This document shows, piece by piece, positions 17,588 through 25,865 of a stretch of 62,580 nucleotides of DNA; within the stretch, counting starts at the first letter, position 1; each line of letters starts with the position of its first letter. The DNA is taken from contig JAUXPH010000031.1 of assembly GCA_030683995.1 (NCBI GenBank), positions 1-62,580 on the forward strand. Reading direction: 5' to 3'. The translations under genes and the position numbers were made by a program. The notes below the pieces were generated by a model. It did no database searches, had not been told where the DNA came from, and was given only the letters and a program-made list of their open reading frames with translations. This DNA is from Lutibacter sp. Lineage in GTDB: Bacteria > Bacteroidota > Bacteroidia > Flavobacteriales > Flavobacteriaceae.

Positions 17588-18196
17588 TTATGCAATTTCT
17601 TCTTCATTCTCATGCGGGAATGCTTTTTTGTTGAAGAAAATCAAAATACCGACCGCCGTGGAAATTGAGGCATCGGCAATGTTAAAAATTGCGTTGAAAA
17701 AAGTGAAGGGTTTTCCGCCCCAAAAAGGCAACCAACTTGGCAAATCACCGCTCCAAATAGGAAAATAAAGCATATCTACCACTTTGCCGTGAAATAAGGT
17801 CCCGTAGGGTTTTTCAGCAAACATTGTGGCAACAGCGTTTCTTGGCGTATCAAAAATAACTCCGTAAAAAACAGAATCAATAATATTTCCCATGGCGCCG
17901 GCAAAAATTAAAGAAATAGCCACAATTAAAATAGTTGGCGCATTTTTTTTAACGGAGCTATACAGCCAGTATCCTATCCCAACAATGGCAAATAACCTAA
18001 ATATCGTTAAAAACAATTTACCGGTTCTGCCACCAAATTCAGCGCCCCATGCCATCCCGTTATTCTCAATAAAATGAATGCGAAACCAATCGAATACAAC
18101 CACCTCTTCACCATACAAAAAATTGGTTTTTATATATATTTTGCTAATTTGATCAATTAACAATATTAAAATGATGATGATAATGGGTTTTTTCAA
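17588..18196 (-). CDS. lspA: Lipoprotein signal peptidase (signal peptidase II)
   Basis: This aspartic membrane protease cleaves prolipoprotein signal peptides after lipidation. The 202-residue protein has about four transmembrane segments. It shows the conserved blocks IENNGMAWG, GAMGNIIDSVFYGVIFD and FNIADASISTAVG, with the catalytic aspartates in the last two. The loop between them is longer than in E. coli, as is usual in this phylum. Many lipoproteins in this window need it (GldD, the HMA protein and others). It follows ileS and the TraR/DksA-like gene, an order I recall as conserved in Flavobacteria. Confidence 0.94.
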   Translation of the reverse strand: MKKPIIIIILILLIDQISKIYIKTNFLYGEEVVVFDWFRIHFIENNGMAWGAEFGGRTGKLFLTIFRLFAIVGIGYWLYSSVKKNAPTILIVAISLIFAGAMGNIIDSVFYGVIFDTPRNAVATMFAEKPYGTLFHGKVVDMLYFPIWSGDLPSWLPFWGGKPFTFFNAIFNIADASISTAVGILIFFNKKAFPHENEEEIA

Positions 18197-18230
18197 CGGT
18201 AGTGGATTTTATTTAAGCGTAGTAAAAAGA

Positions 18231-18256
18231 CGAAGCTTCAACGAAATGAAGCTTCG
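18231..18256 (-). terminator. Terminator after the TraR/DksA-like gene
   Basis: Perfect arms CGAAGCTTCA / TGAAGCTTCG with a six-base loop are followed on the minus strand by TCTTTTTAC. It would reduce read-through into lspA. Confidence 0.7.
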
Positions 18257-18275
18257 CAATAGTATATACTTTTTA

Positions 18276-18653
18276 TTATTGTTGCATATTTTTGGCCTCA
18301 ATGCTCAATGTTGCATGTGGCACTAATTTTAAACGTTCCTTTTGGATTAATTTACCGGTTACACGGCAAATTCCGTAGGTTTTGTTTTCAATGCGCTGCA
18401 AGGCATTTTTTAAGTCGCGAATAAACTTTTCCTGGCGAATGGCCAATTGAACATTTGCTTCTTTTGACATAGTTTCTGAACCTTCTTCAAAAGCTTTAAA
18501 TGTAGGCGAAGTATCATCCGTTCCGTTATCGCTGTCGTTTTTAAAAATGCTTTTTAAAAGCGCCAAATCTTCTTCGGCACGCGCTTTCTTCTGCAAAATT
18601 AATTCTTTAAATTCTGCCAAGTCTTTATCTGAGTATCTGTTATTTTCCTCCAT
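18276..18653 (-). CDS. TraR/DksA family protein with degenerate zinc finger
   Basis: DksA-like proteins bind RNA polymerase through the secondary channel and alter initiation, often together with ppGpp. The 125-residue product has the coiled-coil N-terminal part (DLAEFKELILQKKARAEEDL) and the C-terminal block YGICRVTGKLIQKERLKLVP. Of the four zinc cysteines only the one in GICR is present: the partner is Thr and the second pair reads LSIE. I recall this degenerate form as common in Flavobacteria. It lies 3 bp after ileS, so the genes are cotranscribed. Confidence 0.85.
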   Translation of the reverse strand: MEENNRYSDKDLAEFKELILQKKARAEEDLALLKSIFKNDSDNGTDDTSPTFKAFEEGSETMSKEANVQLAIRQEKFIRDLKNALQRIENKTYGICRVTGKLIQKERLKLVPHATLSIEAKNMQQ

Positions 18654-18656
18654 AAC

Positions 18657-21600
18657 TTAATTTTTCTTTATTAATATTTTCGTTTGCACATCGTCAAAGG
18701 CAATTTCTGTTCCATTTTCTAATTCATCCACAAAAACGAGTTCTTTTGTTAATGTTTCGGTTTTAATATAATGTTCGTTCGCTGCAATTGAACGCCCTAA
18801 TATATCATTTTTTTCAATAACTAATATTATTTTGTCAGTAACTTCCAATCCCGAATCTTTACGCAAATTCTGTACCCTGTTTACCAGCTCTCTAGCATTG
18901 CCTTCCATTCGTAAATCATCGGTAATTGTGATGTCTAATGCCACGGTTAAACCTCCTTGGTTGGCCACCAGCCATCCTTCAATATCCTGAGAAATAATTT
19001 CTACTTCGTCAAGTTTTAAAGTTACGACTTTCTCATTTATTACCAACGATATTTCTTGCTGTTTTTCAACAATCGCTATTTCATTTTGTGTTAAATTTTG
19101 AATGGCTTCTGAGATCATTTTCATATCTTTTCCAAACCTTGGCCCCAACACCTTAAAATTAGGTTTTATGGTTTTCACCACGATTCCCGAAGCATCATCA
19201 ATCAATTCAATTTCTTTCACGTTCACTTCCGATTTTATCAAATCTGCCACCGCTAAAATTTCCTCTCTTTCCTCATCGTTTAACACCGGAATCATAATTC
19301 TTTGCAAGGGCTGACGCACTTTTATCATTTCTTTTTTACGCAATGATAAAACCATAGAGGCTATTTTTTGAGCCTGTTGCATTTTGTGTTCTAACTTATT
19401 GTCAACTAAACTTTTATCATACGTCGGAAAAGTGGCCAAATGTACGGATTCAAATTTTTCTTTTTCAGAAACATTTGTTAAATCTTTGTAAAGATTGTCC
19501 ATAAAAAATGGGGCAATTGAAGCGCTCAATTTTGCTACGGTCAACAGGCAAGTATAAAGCGTTTGATAGCCCGAAACTTTGTCCTTTTCGTAATCGCCTT
19601 TCCAAAAACGTCTTCTGCTTAATCGCACAAACCAGTTGCTTAAATTTTCTGAAACAAAATCCTGAATGGCGCGGGCCACTTTTGTTGGCTCATAATCTTC
19701 ATAAAAACTTTCTGTATTTTTTACCAAGGTATTCAGTTCAGATAAAATCCAACGGTCAATTTCCGGTCTTTCATTTATGGCGATTTCTTCTTCGGAATAG
19801 GAAAAATTATCCAAATTGGCATACAAAGCAAAAAACGAATACGTATTGTAAATGGTTCCGAAGAATTTTCTTCGAACCTCATCAATGCCTTCCAAATCAA
19901 ATTTTAAATTGTCCCACGGATTCGCATTTACAATCATGTACCAACGTGTGGCATCTGCACCGTATTTGTCCATGGTTTCAAAAGGGTCGACTGCATTTCC
20001 CAATCGTTTCGACATTTTTTTGCCGTCCTTATCCAACACCAATCCATTTGATACCACATTTTTGTACGCCACGGAATCAAAAACCATCGTTGAAATGGCA
20101 TGAAGCGTATAAAACCAACCCCTGGTTTGGTCAACGCCTTCCGCAATAAAATCGGCCGGAAAGAATTTATTATTGTCTATTAACTCTTTATTTTCAAATG
20201 GATAATGCCATTGTGCATAAGGCATCGAACCAGAATCAAACCAAACGTCAATCAAATCCGCTTCGCGTTTCATTGGTTTTCCAGAGGCCGAAACCAAGAC
20301 AATCTCATCAACCACATTTTTATGCAAGTCGATTTTATCATAGTTTTCTTCGCTCATATTTCCCACTTCAAAATCGGCAAAAATAGTGGCTTTCATTTGT
20401 CCGGCTGCAACAGATTTTTTCATTTCTGTCATCAATTCTTCCACCGAACCGATAAAAATTTCTTCGGTTCCGTCTTCCGTTCTCCAAATTGGCAAAGGAA
20501 TTCCCCAGTAACGGGAGCGTGACAAGTTCCAGTCGTTGGCGTTTTTTAGCCAGTTTCCAAAACGTCCTTCACCAGTTGATTTCGGTTTCCAGTTAATGGT
20601 ATTGTTCAAATCGAACATACGATCGCGTTTGTCGGTCACTTTTATAAACCAGGAATCTAACGGATAATATAAAACCGGCTTGTCTGTTCTCCAGCAATGC
20701 GGATAACTGTGTTTGTATTTTTCAACGTTAAAAGCTTTGTTTTCTTCTTTTAATTGAATCGCAATTTCAACATCTAACGAGCGCTCTGGCGCTTCGCCAT
20801 CCTCATAATATTCGTTTTTTACATATTTCCCGGCATATTCGCCCATATGTTTGGTGAATCTTCCCTGTAAATCTACCAGCGGAACCGGATTCCCATTGTC
20901 ATCCAATACCAACATTGGCGGCACTTCCGGCACTGCCTGTTTTGCAACCATCGCATCATCGGCCCCAAAAGTTGGCGCTGTGTGCACAATTCCTGTACCG
21001 TCTTCGGTAGTCACAAAATCACCCGAAATAACCCTAAAAGCATTTTCCGCATTTTTATACGGAAGCGCATAAGGCATCAATTGCTCATATCTTAAACCAA
21101 CCAAATCGGCGCCTTTGCATTCTCCAGCAATAAAATAGGGTATTTTATTTCTAATTGAGCCTAAAAATTCGATCCTTTTTGTTACTAAATCAGGATGAGT
21201 GGCCTTTTTTATATTCAATGTCAAATTATCAATTTTCTCGTTAACCCCTTTTTGAAACTTATCCAAAGAGTCACTTGACAACAATAATTCTTTAAAATAA
21301 GTATCACTTGAACTATTAAAAAATACTTTTCCAAACTGTTTCCCAACCAACGCTTTTGCCAAAATTACGCTGATCGGCTCAAACGTATATTGGTTGAAAG
21401 ATTTCACCAAGACATAATCAATCTTTTTTCCAACCGTAAGTGCAGTGTTTGATGGCAATGTCCAAGGCGTTGTTGTCCAGGCCAATAAATAAGTATTGTC
21501 CCATCCTAAATCCTTCCCAAAGGGATGAATTATTAAATCCTGTAAAACTCCCTTTCCTTCGGAAAGGGCTGGGGATAGGACTTTAAATTGCGCAACAACC

Positions 21601-22226
21601 GTTGTGTCTGTAATGTCCTGATACGTTCCCGGTTGGTTTAATTCGTGCGAACTCAACCCCGTTCCTGCTTTTGGCGAATAAGGCTGAATGGTATATCCTT
21701 TGTAAATCAATCCTTTTTTATACAATTGCGCCAACAACCACCAAACAGTTTCCATGTATTTTGGTTTGTAAGTCACATACGGATCTTCCATATCCACCCA
21801 ATAACCAATGCGTTTGGTTAAATCGTTCCAAACATCGGTATAGCGCATTACGGCATTTTTACAAGCTTCGTTATATGCTTCAACCGAAATTTTTGTGCCG
21901 ATATCTTCTTTGGTAATTCCCAATTCTTTTTCTACACCCAATTCAATTGGCAAACCGTGCGTATCCCAGCCAGCTTTTCGTTTTACCTGAAATCCCTGCT
22001 GTGTTTTGTAACGGCAAAAAATATCTTTTATGGCGCGGGCCATTACGTGGTGAATTCCCGGCAATCCGTTTGCCGATGGTGGTCCTTCATAAAATACAAA
22101 AGATTTATTCTCGTCTCGTGTGCTAATGCTTTTTTCGAAAATATGTTCCGCGTCCCAAAACGCTAAAGTCTCTTCCGCTACTTTGGTGAGGTCCAATCCT
22201 TTATATTCTCTAAATTTTTTGCTCAT
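18657..22226 (-). CDS. ileS: Isoleucyl-tRNA synthetase with an in-frame inserted element
   Basis: This class I synthetase charges tRNA-Ile and edits mischarged valine. At 1189 residues it is longer than the family norm. It has the HIGH-region block SANGLPGIHHVMARAIKD, the editing-domain motif LAWTTTPWTLPSNTALTVG, the KMSKS loop KKMSKRLGN and an anticodon-binding C-terminal part. Residues 216-243 (VLSPALSEGKGVLQ through GKDLGWD) are an inserted 28-codon element shared with leuS, placed just before the CP1 motif. A further stretch around residues 308-350 (LSSDSLDKFQKGVNEKIDN) also looks longer than usual. All catalytic motifs are intact, so the enzyme should be functional, as it must be for an essential gene. 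Confidence 0.96.
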   Translation of the reverse strand: MSKKFREYKGLDLTKVAEETLAFWDAEHIFEKSISTRDENKSFVFYEGPPSANGLPGIHHVMARAIKDIFCRYKTQQGFQVKRKAGWDTHGLPIELGVEKELGITKEDIGTKISVEAYNEACKNAVMRYTDVWNDLTKRIGYWVDMEDPYVTYKPKYMETVWWLLAQLYKKGLIYKGYTIQPYSPKAGTGLSSHELNQPGTYQDITDTTVVAQFKVLSPALSEGKGVLQDLIIHPFGKDLGWDNTYLLAWTTTPWTLPSNTALTVGKKIDYVLVKSFNQYTFEPISVILAKALVGKQFGKVFFNSSSDTYFKELLLSSDSLDKFQKGVNEKIDNLTLNIKKATHPDLVTKRIEFLGSIRNKIPYFIAGECKGADLVGLRYEQLMPYALPYKNAENAFRVISGDFVTTEDGTGIVHTAPTFGADDAMVAKQAVPEVPPMLVLDDNGNPVPLVDLQGRFTKHMGEYAGKYVKNEYYEDGEAPERSLDVEIAIQLKEENKAFNVEKYKHSYPHCWRTDKPVLYYPLDSWFIKVTDKRDRMFDLNNTINWKPKSTGEGRFGNWLKNANDWNLSRSRYWGIPLPIWRTEDGTEEIFIGSVEELMTEMKKSVAAGQMKATIFADFEVGNMSEENYDKIDLHKNVVDEIVLVSASGKPMKREADLIDVWFDSGSMPYAQWHYPFENKELIDNNKFFPADFIAEGVDQTRGWFYTLHAISTMVFDSVAYKNVVSNGLVLDKDGKKMSKRLGNAVDPFETMDKYGADATRWYMIVNANPWDNLKFDLEGIDEVRRKFFGTIYNTYSFFALYANLDNFSYSEEEIAINERPEIDRWILSELNTLVKNTESFYEDYEPTKVARAIQDFVSENLSNWFVRLSRRRFWKGDYEKDKVSGYQTLYTCLLTVAKLSASIAPFFMDNLYKDLTNVSEKEKFESVHLATFPTYDKSLVDNKLEHKMQQAQKIASMVLSLRKKEMIKVRQPLQRIMIPVLNDEEREEILAVADLIKSEVNVKEIELIDDASGIVVKTIKPNFKVLGPRFGKDMKMISEAIQNLTQNEIAIVEKQQEISLVINEKVVTLKLDEVEIISQDIEGWLVANQGGLTVALDITITDDLRMEGNARELVNRVQNLRKDSGLEVTDKIILVIEKNDILGRSIAANEHYIKTETLTKELVFVDELENGTEIAFDDVQTKILIKKN
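21498..21581 (-). mobile_element. 84-bp in-frame element in ileS, short relative of the leuS cassette
   Basis: In coding orientation it starts GTCCTATCCCCAGCCCTTTC, forms the hairpin CCCTTTCC-nnn-GGAAAGGG, and ends AAGGATTTAGGATGGGAC. The first 36 and last 27 bases match the ends of the leuS cassette with one difference each. The length is 28 codons, starting and ending on codon boundaries. The ends form a short imperfect inverted repeat, GTCCTATCC against GTCCCATCC. Confidence 0.85.
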
Positions 22227-22372
22227 TTTATGCCCTTAAATCAATTAGTGTGCGAAATTACGGATTTTATTGAAAATATCATTTTATAAATTGTAAAAAA
22301 ATACCGACTTATTTTTGGTTGAAATTTGAGCGGTTTTATTCAAAAAAGTAAAGAAAATAAGTTAATTTTTTA

Positions 22373-22470
22373 GGCGTTCCCCGCCAGCTGGCGGGGCGTG
22401 CTTTCCGCTGCAATCTTTTTATCGGCAAAAAAAAGCCTCAAAAAAGGATTTCCGCTTCAATCACTAACGC
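22373..22470. repeat. Dispersed palindromic repeat, copy 2
   Basis: GGCGTTCCCC with the same 18-bp palindrome as copy 1, then GGGGCGTGCTTTCCGCTGC, CAATCTTTTT, AAAAAAGGAT and TCACTAACGC. It lacks the CCTGAGCGGAGTCGAAGGG segment found in copies 1 and 3. Confidence 0.85.
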
Positions 22471-22572
22471 AAATTGAATAAATAATGAAATATTGATAAA
22501 AAAAGCTAACAGATTAAGTTTGGCTAAAGATAATTTGATGTATCTAATCTGTTTCTATTTCCACCGGCTGAA

Positions 22573-22711
22573 GCCCAATGTCATTAAGTTAAGGAAATAT
22601 TTGTCATTCCGACAAAGGAGGAATCGCATCAAACCGGCTATCGTTATGAGATTCCTCGTACCTCGGAAGGACAAAAAAGGGTATTAAAGTCTTAACTTAA
22701 TGACATTGGGC
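22573..22711. mobile_element. 139-bp MITE with 21-bp terminal inverted repeats and 4-bp target duplication
   Basis: The left end GCCCAATGTCATTAAGTTAA(G) at 22573-22593 is the exact reverse complement of the right end at 22691-22711. Both sides are flanked by TGAA (22569-22572 and 22712-22715), a target-site duplication. Inside, 22601-22676 is a second imperfect inverted repeat (TTGTC.TTCCGA and GAGGAATC against GATTCCTC and CTCGGAAGGACAA). There is no transposase. Confidence 0.85.
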
Positions 22712-23113
22712 TGAAGCCTCTGACAATTCAATTCTTTTTCCTAATTTATAATGTTTTTTAATTGCCGCCTGCTTTAGCTGGCGGGAAAATGTTGAATTCC
22801 AAATTGGCTTTAGCCAAATATTATATGGCAATTGTAGTTGTTATTCATTCTTCAATAATTAAAAAATATTTTTAACCATATTTTTCTCTGTGAATCTCGG
22901 TGCAATAATTATTTCACCATTTACGCTGAGATAAAAGAGAGTTATACAGAGCAATGCTCAATAGCCAATTTTAGAATTTGTTTTATGATCTTTTCCTACA
23001 AGTTGAATAAATAACCAAAATATGGATAAAATGAAAATTATTCAACAGTATTAAATTGAATATCATATCTTTAAAAACGGAAAAGACAATCATCAAATTA
23101 TCAAAAAATCGCT

Positions 23114-23779
23114 ATGGAATTACAACGTATTCAAAACAAAATTTATGAAATACGCGGACAACGCGTTATGCTCGATTTCGATCTTGCTGAAATGTATGAA
23201 ACCGAAACAAAAAGACTCAAAGAAGCTGTGAGGAGAAATATGGACCGTTTCCCAGATGATTTTATGTTTAAACTTTCTAATGATGAGTATGAAAATTTGA
23301 GGACGCAAAATGCGACCTCAAAACGTGGAGGCACTCGTTATATGCCTTTTGCCTTTACGGAACAAGGAGTCGCCATGCTTTCAAGTGTCTTAAACAGCAA
23401 AAAAGCCATACAAGTAAATATTGCAGTGATAAGGGCATTTGTGGTATTGCGACAACATTTAGCCGATTACAAAGACATAAGGAACTGTAATGAAATAAAT
23501 TATACATTTTGGCTTGTTCTTTTGCCCTTTTTATTCGTTGTAAACTCTTTAAATATCATAGGCTATTCGCATCGTTTACGCCTTAAAAAAGAACAAAATT
23601 ACGTCGCCAATTCTGCACACTTTATTTCATTACAGTTCCTAAAAGAAAATATTGCAACGCTTGAAAAACAAATGAATCTTAATTTTAAAGATATTAATCA
23701 GGCTTTGCATTATTTATTGAACAAGGATGAGCAACAAATTTCGCAACATGAAAGAAAACAAATTGGATTTAAAAAATGA
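23114..23779 (+). CDS. ORF6N domain protein interrupted in frame by a MITE
   Basis: Residues 1-115 form an ORF6N domain (RGQRVMLDFDLAEMYETETK, FPDDFMFKLS, MPFAFTEQGVAMLSSVLNS), a putative DNA-binding module found in phage and accessory genes. The C-terminal part (LEKQMNLNFKDINQALHYLL) is the usual family tail. Between them, about residues 123-176 derive from a 160-bp element and include a hydrophobic run (FWLVLLPFLFVVNSLNIIG) foreign to the family. Removing it restores YKD-IKENIATLEKQ. The gene stays open across the insertion, but whether the protein still folds is unknown. It sits next to a ParDE pair in an accessory island. Confidence 0.85.
   Translation: MELQRIQNKIYEIRGQRVMLDFDLAEMYETETKRLKEAVRRNMDRFPDDFMFKLSNDEYENLRTQNATSKRGGTRYMPFAFTEQGVAMLSSVLNSKKAIQVNIAVIRAFVVLRQHLADYKDIRNCNEINYTFWLVLLPFLFVVNSLNIIGYSHRLRLKKEQNYVANSAHFISLQFLKENIATLEKQMNLNFKDINQALHYLLNKDEQQISQHERKQIGFKK
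23480..23640. mobile_element. 160-bp MITE inserted in the ORF6N gene
   Basis: Terminal inverted repeats AGGAACTGTAATGAAATAAA (23480-23499) and TTTATTTCATTACAGTTCCT (23621-23640) are exact reverse complements. Comparing with the family, the net gain is 162 nt (54 codons), consistent with a 160-bp element plus a TA target duplication (23478-23479 and 23640-23641). No transposase is encoded. Confidence 0.85.
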
Positions 23780-23893
23780 TTTTTCGACCTTTAACTTTTT
23801 AACCTACAAAAATTAAATTTTAGAACTTCCTATTTAAGTCCATTGAGCAATTTTTTATGTAATGTTGGCAACTGTACTTTTAAATTCAGAAGG

Positions 23894-24181
23894 TTAAAAT
23901 ATATTGTTTAAATCTTGCCTTCCAATTATGGTCATTATTTCAACAATGTCATTATTTATTTTGTAATAAATACTGTCAGATCCACACACACAACGTCTAT
24001 ATCCTTTTTTTATAAAATCAACCGATTCGAATGATAAAGGTCGTTGAGCTATAATCTCAAAGTATTCAAAAAATGAATCATAGTATTTGTCGGCTTGGAC
24101 AATTCCGAATTTTTTTACACCATAATGATGAATCCGTATTAAATCTTCTTTAGCAGCATTGCTTAACTTATATTTTGACAT
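23894..24181 (-). CDS. ParE/RelE-family toxin
   Basis: This 95-residue product has the plasmid-stabilisation toxin pattern: YKLSNAAKEDLIRIHHYGVK at the N terminus, FGIVQADKYYDSFFEYFEII, and the core YRRCVCGSDSIYYKIND-like strand followed by VEIMTIIGRQDL. ParE members poison DNA gyrase; related RelE members cleave mRNA. The sequence favours ParE, but this is not certain. It overlaps the end of the antitoxin gene by 14 bp, the usual arrangement of antitoxin first then toxin. Confidence 0.9.
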   Translation of the reverse strand: MSKYKLSNAAKEDLIRIHHYGVKKFGIVQADKYYDSFFEYFEIIAQRPLSFESVDFIKKGYRRCVCGSDSIYYKINNDIVEIMTIIGRQDLNNIF

Positions 24182-24413
24182 TAAGTAAAGCCTTTGATTG
24201 TTTTAATATTTGCTCTTTACTGTCATTCGTAAATCCACTATTTTCAGCTTGCTCTATTTTAGTTTTAATCCAGTCAATCTGAATATGCTGTTTTCTGGCT
24301 TGTCTAATTAAATCATTTACAAGTTCACTTTTACTCGCGTATTCTTTATTTTCAACTTGCTCTTTTAACCATTCATCATTCGGATCTGTGAATGAAATGC
24401 TTTGTCTTCCCAT
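24168..24413 (-). CDS. ParD-family antitoxin
   Basis: This 81-residue protein begins MGRQSISFTDPNDEWLKEQV, a ribbon-helix-helix type ParD/CopG N terminus that would bind the operon's promoter. It is followed by KSELVNDLIRQARKQ and a C-terminal region that should wrap the toxin. It precedes and overlaps the ParE gene, so the two form a type II module, probably autorepressed. There is a 98-bp AT-rich gap upstream. Confidence 0.88.
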   Translation of the reverse strand: MGRQSISFTDPNDEWLKEQVENKEYASKSELVNDLIRQARKQHIQIDWIKTKIEQAENSGFTNDSKEQILKQSKALLNVKI

Positions 24414-24511
24414 AATTTCTGATTTTTGATGTAAATTTACACCAAATATACATCAATATCAAAAAAGCCAACAAATAAAAATGGAAAACTTTTAACTTTT
24501 AACTTTTAATA

Positions 24512-25252
24512 TTAAATCCCTCTTTCTTTCTGAATTTTTTCATAAGCAATGCTCACTTGCTTAAATTTTTCTTCGGCACCTTTTATGTGTTCATCGCCAA
24601 GATGTTGCAATTTATCGGGATGGTATTTTTTGGCCATTTTTCGGTACGCCAATTTTACTTCGTTATTATCGGCTGATTTATCGATTTCCAAAATTCGGTA
24701 AGCACTGTCGGTGCTGTTATAAAACATCGCTTTTATCGATTCAAAATCGTGCGGATTTATATACAAATAACCTGCAATGGTTTTTATGGCATTTACCTCA
24801 ACTTCAAGTACGGCGCCATCAGCATTTGCAATGCCAAACAAAAAATGAATGAGCTGCAAACGCGAAGCGTGCGTTAAATTTTGACGAATCTGGGTACAAA
24901 TTTGTGGCGTTGAGATTTGGTTGTTTTTCATAAATATTTTAAACAACTTAAATGCATTGTTGGCGCGTTCTTCGCCATACATTCGCTTAAAATGTTCTCT
25001 AACAAATAACAATTCCCGTTCGTTTACATTTCCGTCGGCTTTAATAACCACCGATGACAACAACAATAAACTTACTTCAAAATCCCCCGATTGCACATTT
25101 GCGCTTGTTCTTCCATAAGTTTTAGCCAACTCAAGATCTTCTTTTGAGAATCCATCAATAAAACTGCCAACCGCAAAACCCAAAATACTTCCAATTGGAC
25201 CGCCAAGCGTAAAACCCAATCCTGCACCTAACCATTTAACAAAATTCGCCAT
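24512..25252 (-). CDS. TerB-DnaJ domain protein (DjlA-like)
   Basis: This 246-residue protein has a glycine-rich hydrophobic N terminus ([20 protein letters not shown]), a TerB-like helical domain at about residues 50-165 ([38 protein letters not shown]), and a C-terminal J domain ([20 protein letters not shown]) with the HPD motif in [12 protein letters not shown]. This is the DjlA-type co-chaperone layout, which stimulates DnaK. A strong promoter lies directly upstream. Membrane association is plausible from the N terminus. Confidence 0.9.
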   Translation of the reverse strand: MANFVKWLGAGLGFTLGGPIGSILGFAVGSFIDGFSKEDLELAKTYGRTSANVQSGDFEVSLLLLSSVVIKADGNVNERELLFVREHFKRMYGEERANNAFKLFKIFMKNNQISTPQICTQIRQNLTHASRLQLIHFLFGIANADGAVLEVEVNAIKTIAGYLYINPHDFESIKAMFYNSTDSAYRILEIDKSADNNEVKLAYRKMAKKYHPDKLQHLGDEHIKGAEEKFKQVSIAYEKIQKERGI

Positions 25253-25269
25253 AATTTTTATTTAGAGCG

Positions 25270-25301
25270 CAAAGATACATTGAATTGTCAGTATCCAAAA
25301 A
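25270..25301 (-). promoter_or_regulatory. Promoter of the TerB-DnaJ gene
   Basis: On the minus strand TTTTTG (25296-25301), an 18-nt spacer and TATCTTTG (25270-25277) form a good -33/-7 pair 18 bp from the start codon. Confidence 0.75.
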
Positions 25302-25438
25302 GTTAGTTATATCACAATTGTTAAAATAGTTATAAACTTTTTTTATTGAAGAGATAATTAAAATTTGTGTTTAGCCATTTCATATTTAAACGCTTATATT
25401 TGTACCTAAATTACGTTTAACTAAAAAAATATAAAAAT

Positions 25439-25849
25439 ATGTATCCACCAGAATTGGTAAAACCGATGCAAGCTGAATTAGAGAATGCAGGTTTTACGTC
25501 ATTACATACCGCCCAAGAAGTTGAAGCAGCATTGAAAAAAGAAGGAACCACCTTAGTTGTCGTTAATTCAGTTTGTGGTTGTGCCGCCGGTACAGCGCGT
25601 CCTGGAGCTGTTGTTTCTTTGCAATACGACAAAGTACCAACTAATTTAGTGACTGTTTTTGCAGGCGTTGACAGTGAAGCAACCGCAAAAGCACGTGAAA
25701 ACATGATTCCATTTCCTCCATCATCACCGGCAATTGCCTTATTTAAAGATGGTGTTTTGGTTCATATGTTAGAGCGTCATCACATTGAAGGACGACCAGC
25801 AGAAGTAATTGCTTCAAATTTAGCCGGAGCTTATGAGGAGTATTGTTAA
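25439..25849 (+). CDS. Bacilliredoxin (BrxA/BrxB, YphP/YqiW family)
   Basis: Members are thiol-disulfide proteins that remove bacillithiol from S-bacillithiolated proteins or act as small-thiol reductases. The 136-residue protein begins MYPPELVKPMQAELENAGF and carries the family's CGC active site in VVNSVCGCAAGTARPG. It ends with VLVHMLERHHIEGRPAEVI, which is also typical. TATATTTG at 25395-25402 is a probable -7 box. Its physiological thiol in this organism is not shown by the sequence. Confidence 0.93.
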   Translation: MYPPELVKPMQAELENAGFTSLHTAQEVEAALKKEGTTLVVVNSVCGCAAGTARPGAVVSLQYDKVPTNLVTVFAGVDSEATAKARENMIPFPPSSPAIALFKDGVLVHMLERHHIEGRPAEVIASNLAGAYEEYC

Positions 25850-25865
25850 AATAATTTCATTCAAA

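Larger units (their letters stand above)
22227..23113. other. Repeat-rich intergenic region, 887 bp
   Basis: Between ileS (minus) and the ORF6N gene (plus) lie copy 2 of the dispersed repeat (22373-22470), a 139-bp MITE (22573-22711), and two small palindromes, CCGCC..GGCGG at 22766-22786 and TTGGCTTTAGCCAA at 22804-22817. The ileS promoter probably includes TAATTTCG (minus) near 22255. The open frame that crosses the MITE is unlikely to be a gene. The rest is AT-rich with no gene I can support. Confidence 0.65.

Noticed and set aside
19508-20149. 213-codon frame antisense to ileS
   Set aside because: It is a shadow of the strongly conserved ileS coding sequence; its composition (many Pro, His, Cys, Trp) is that of an antisense frame.
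22493-22687. 64-codon open frame in the ileS-ORF6N gap
   Set aside because: Most of it lies inside the 139-bp MITE, and its amino acids look random.
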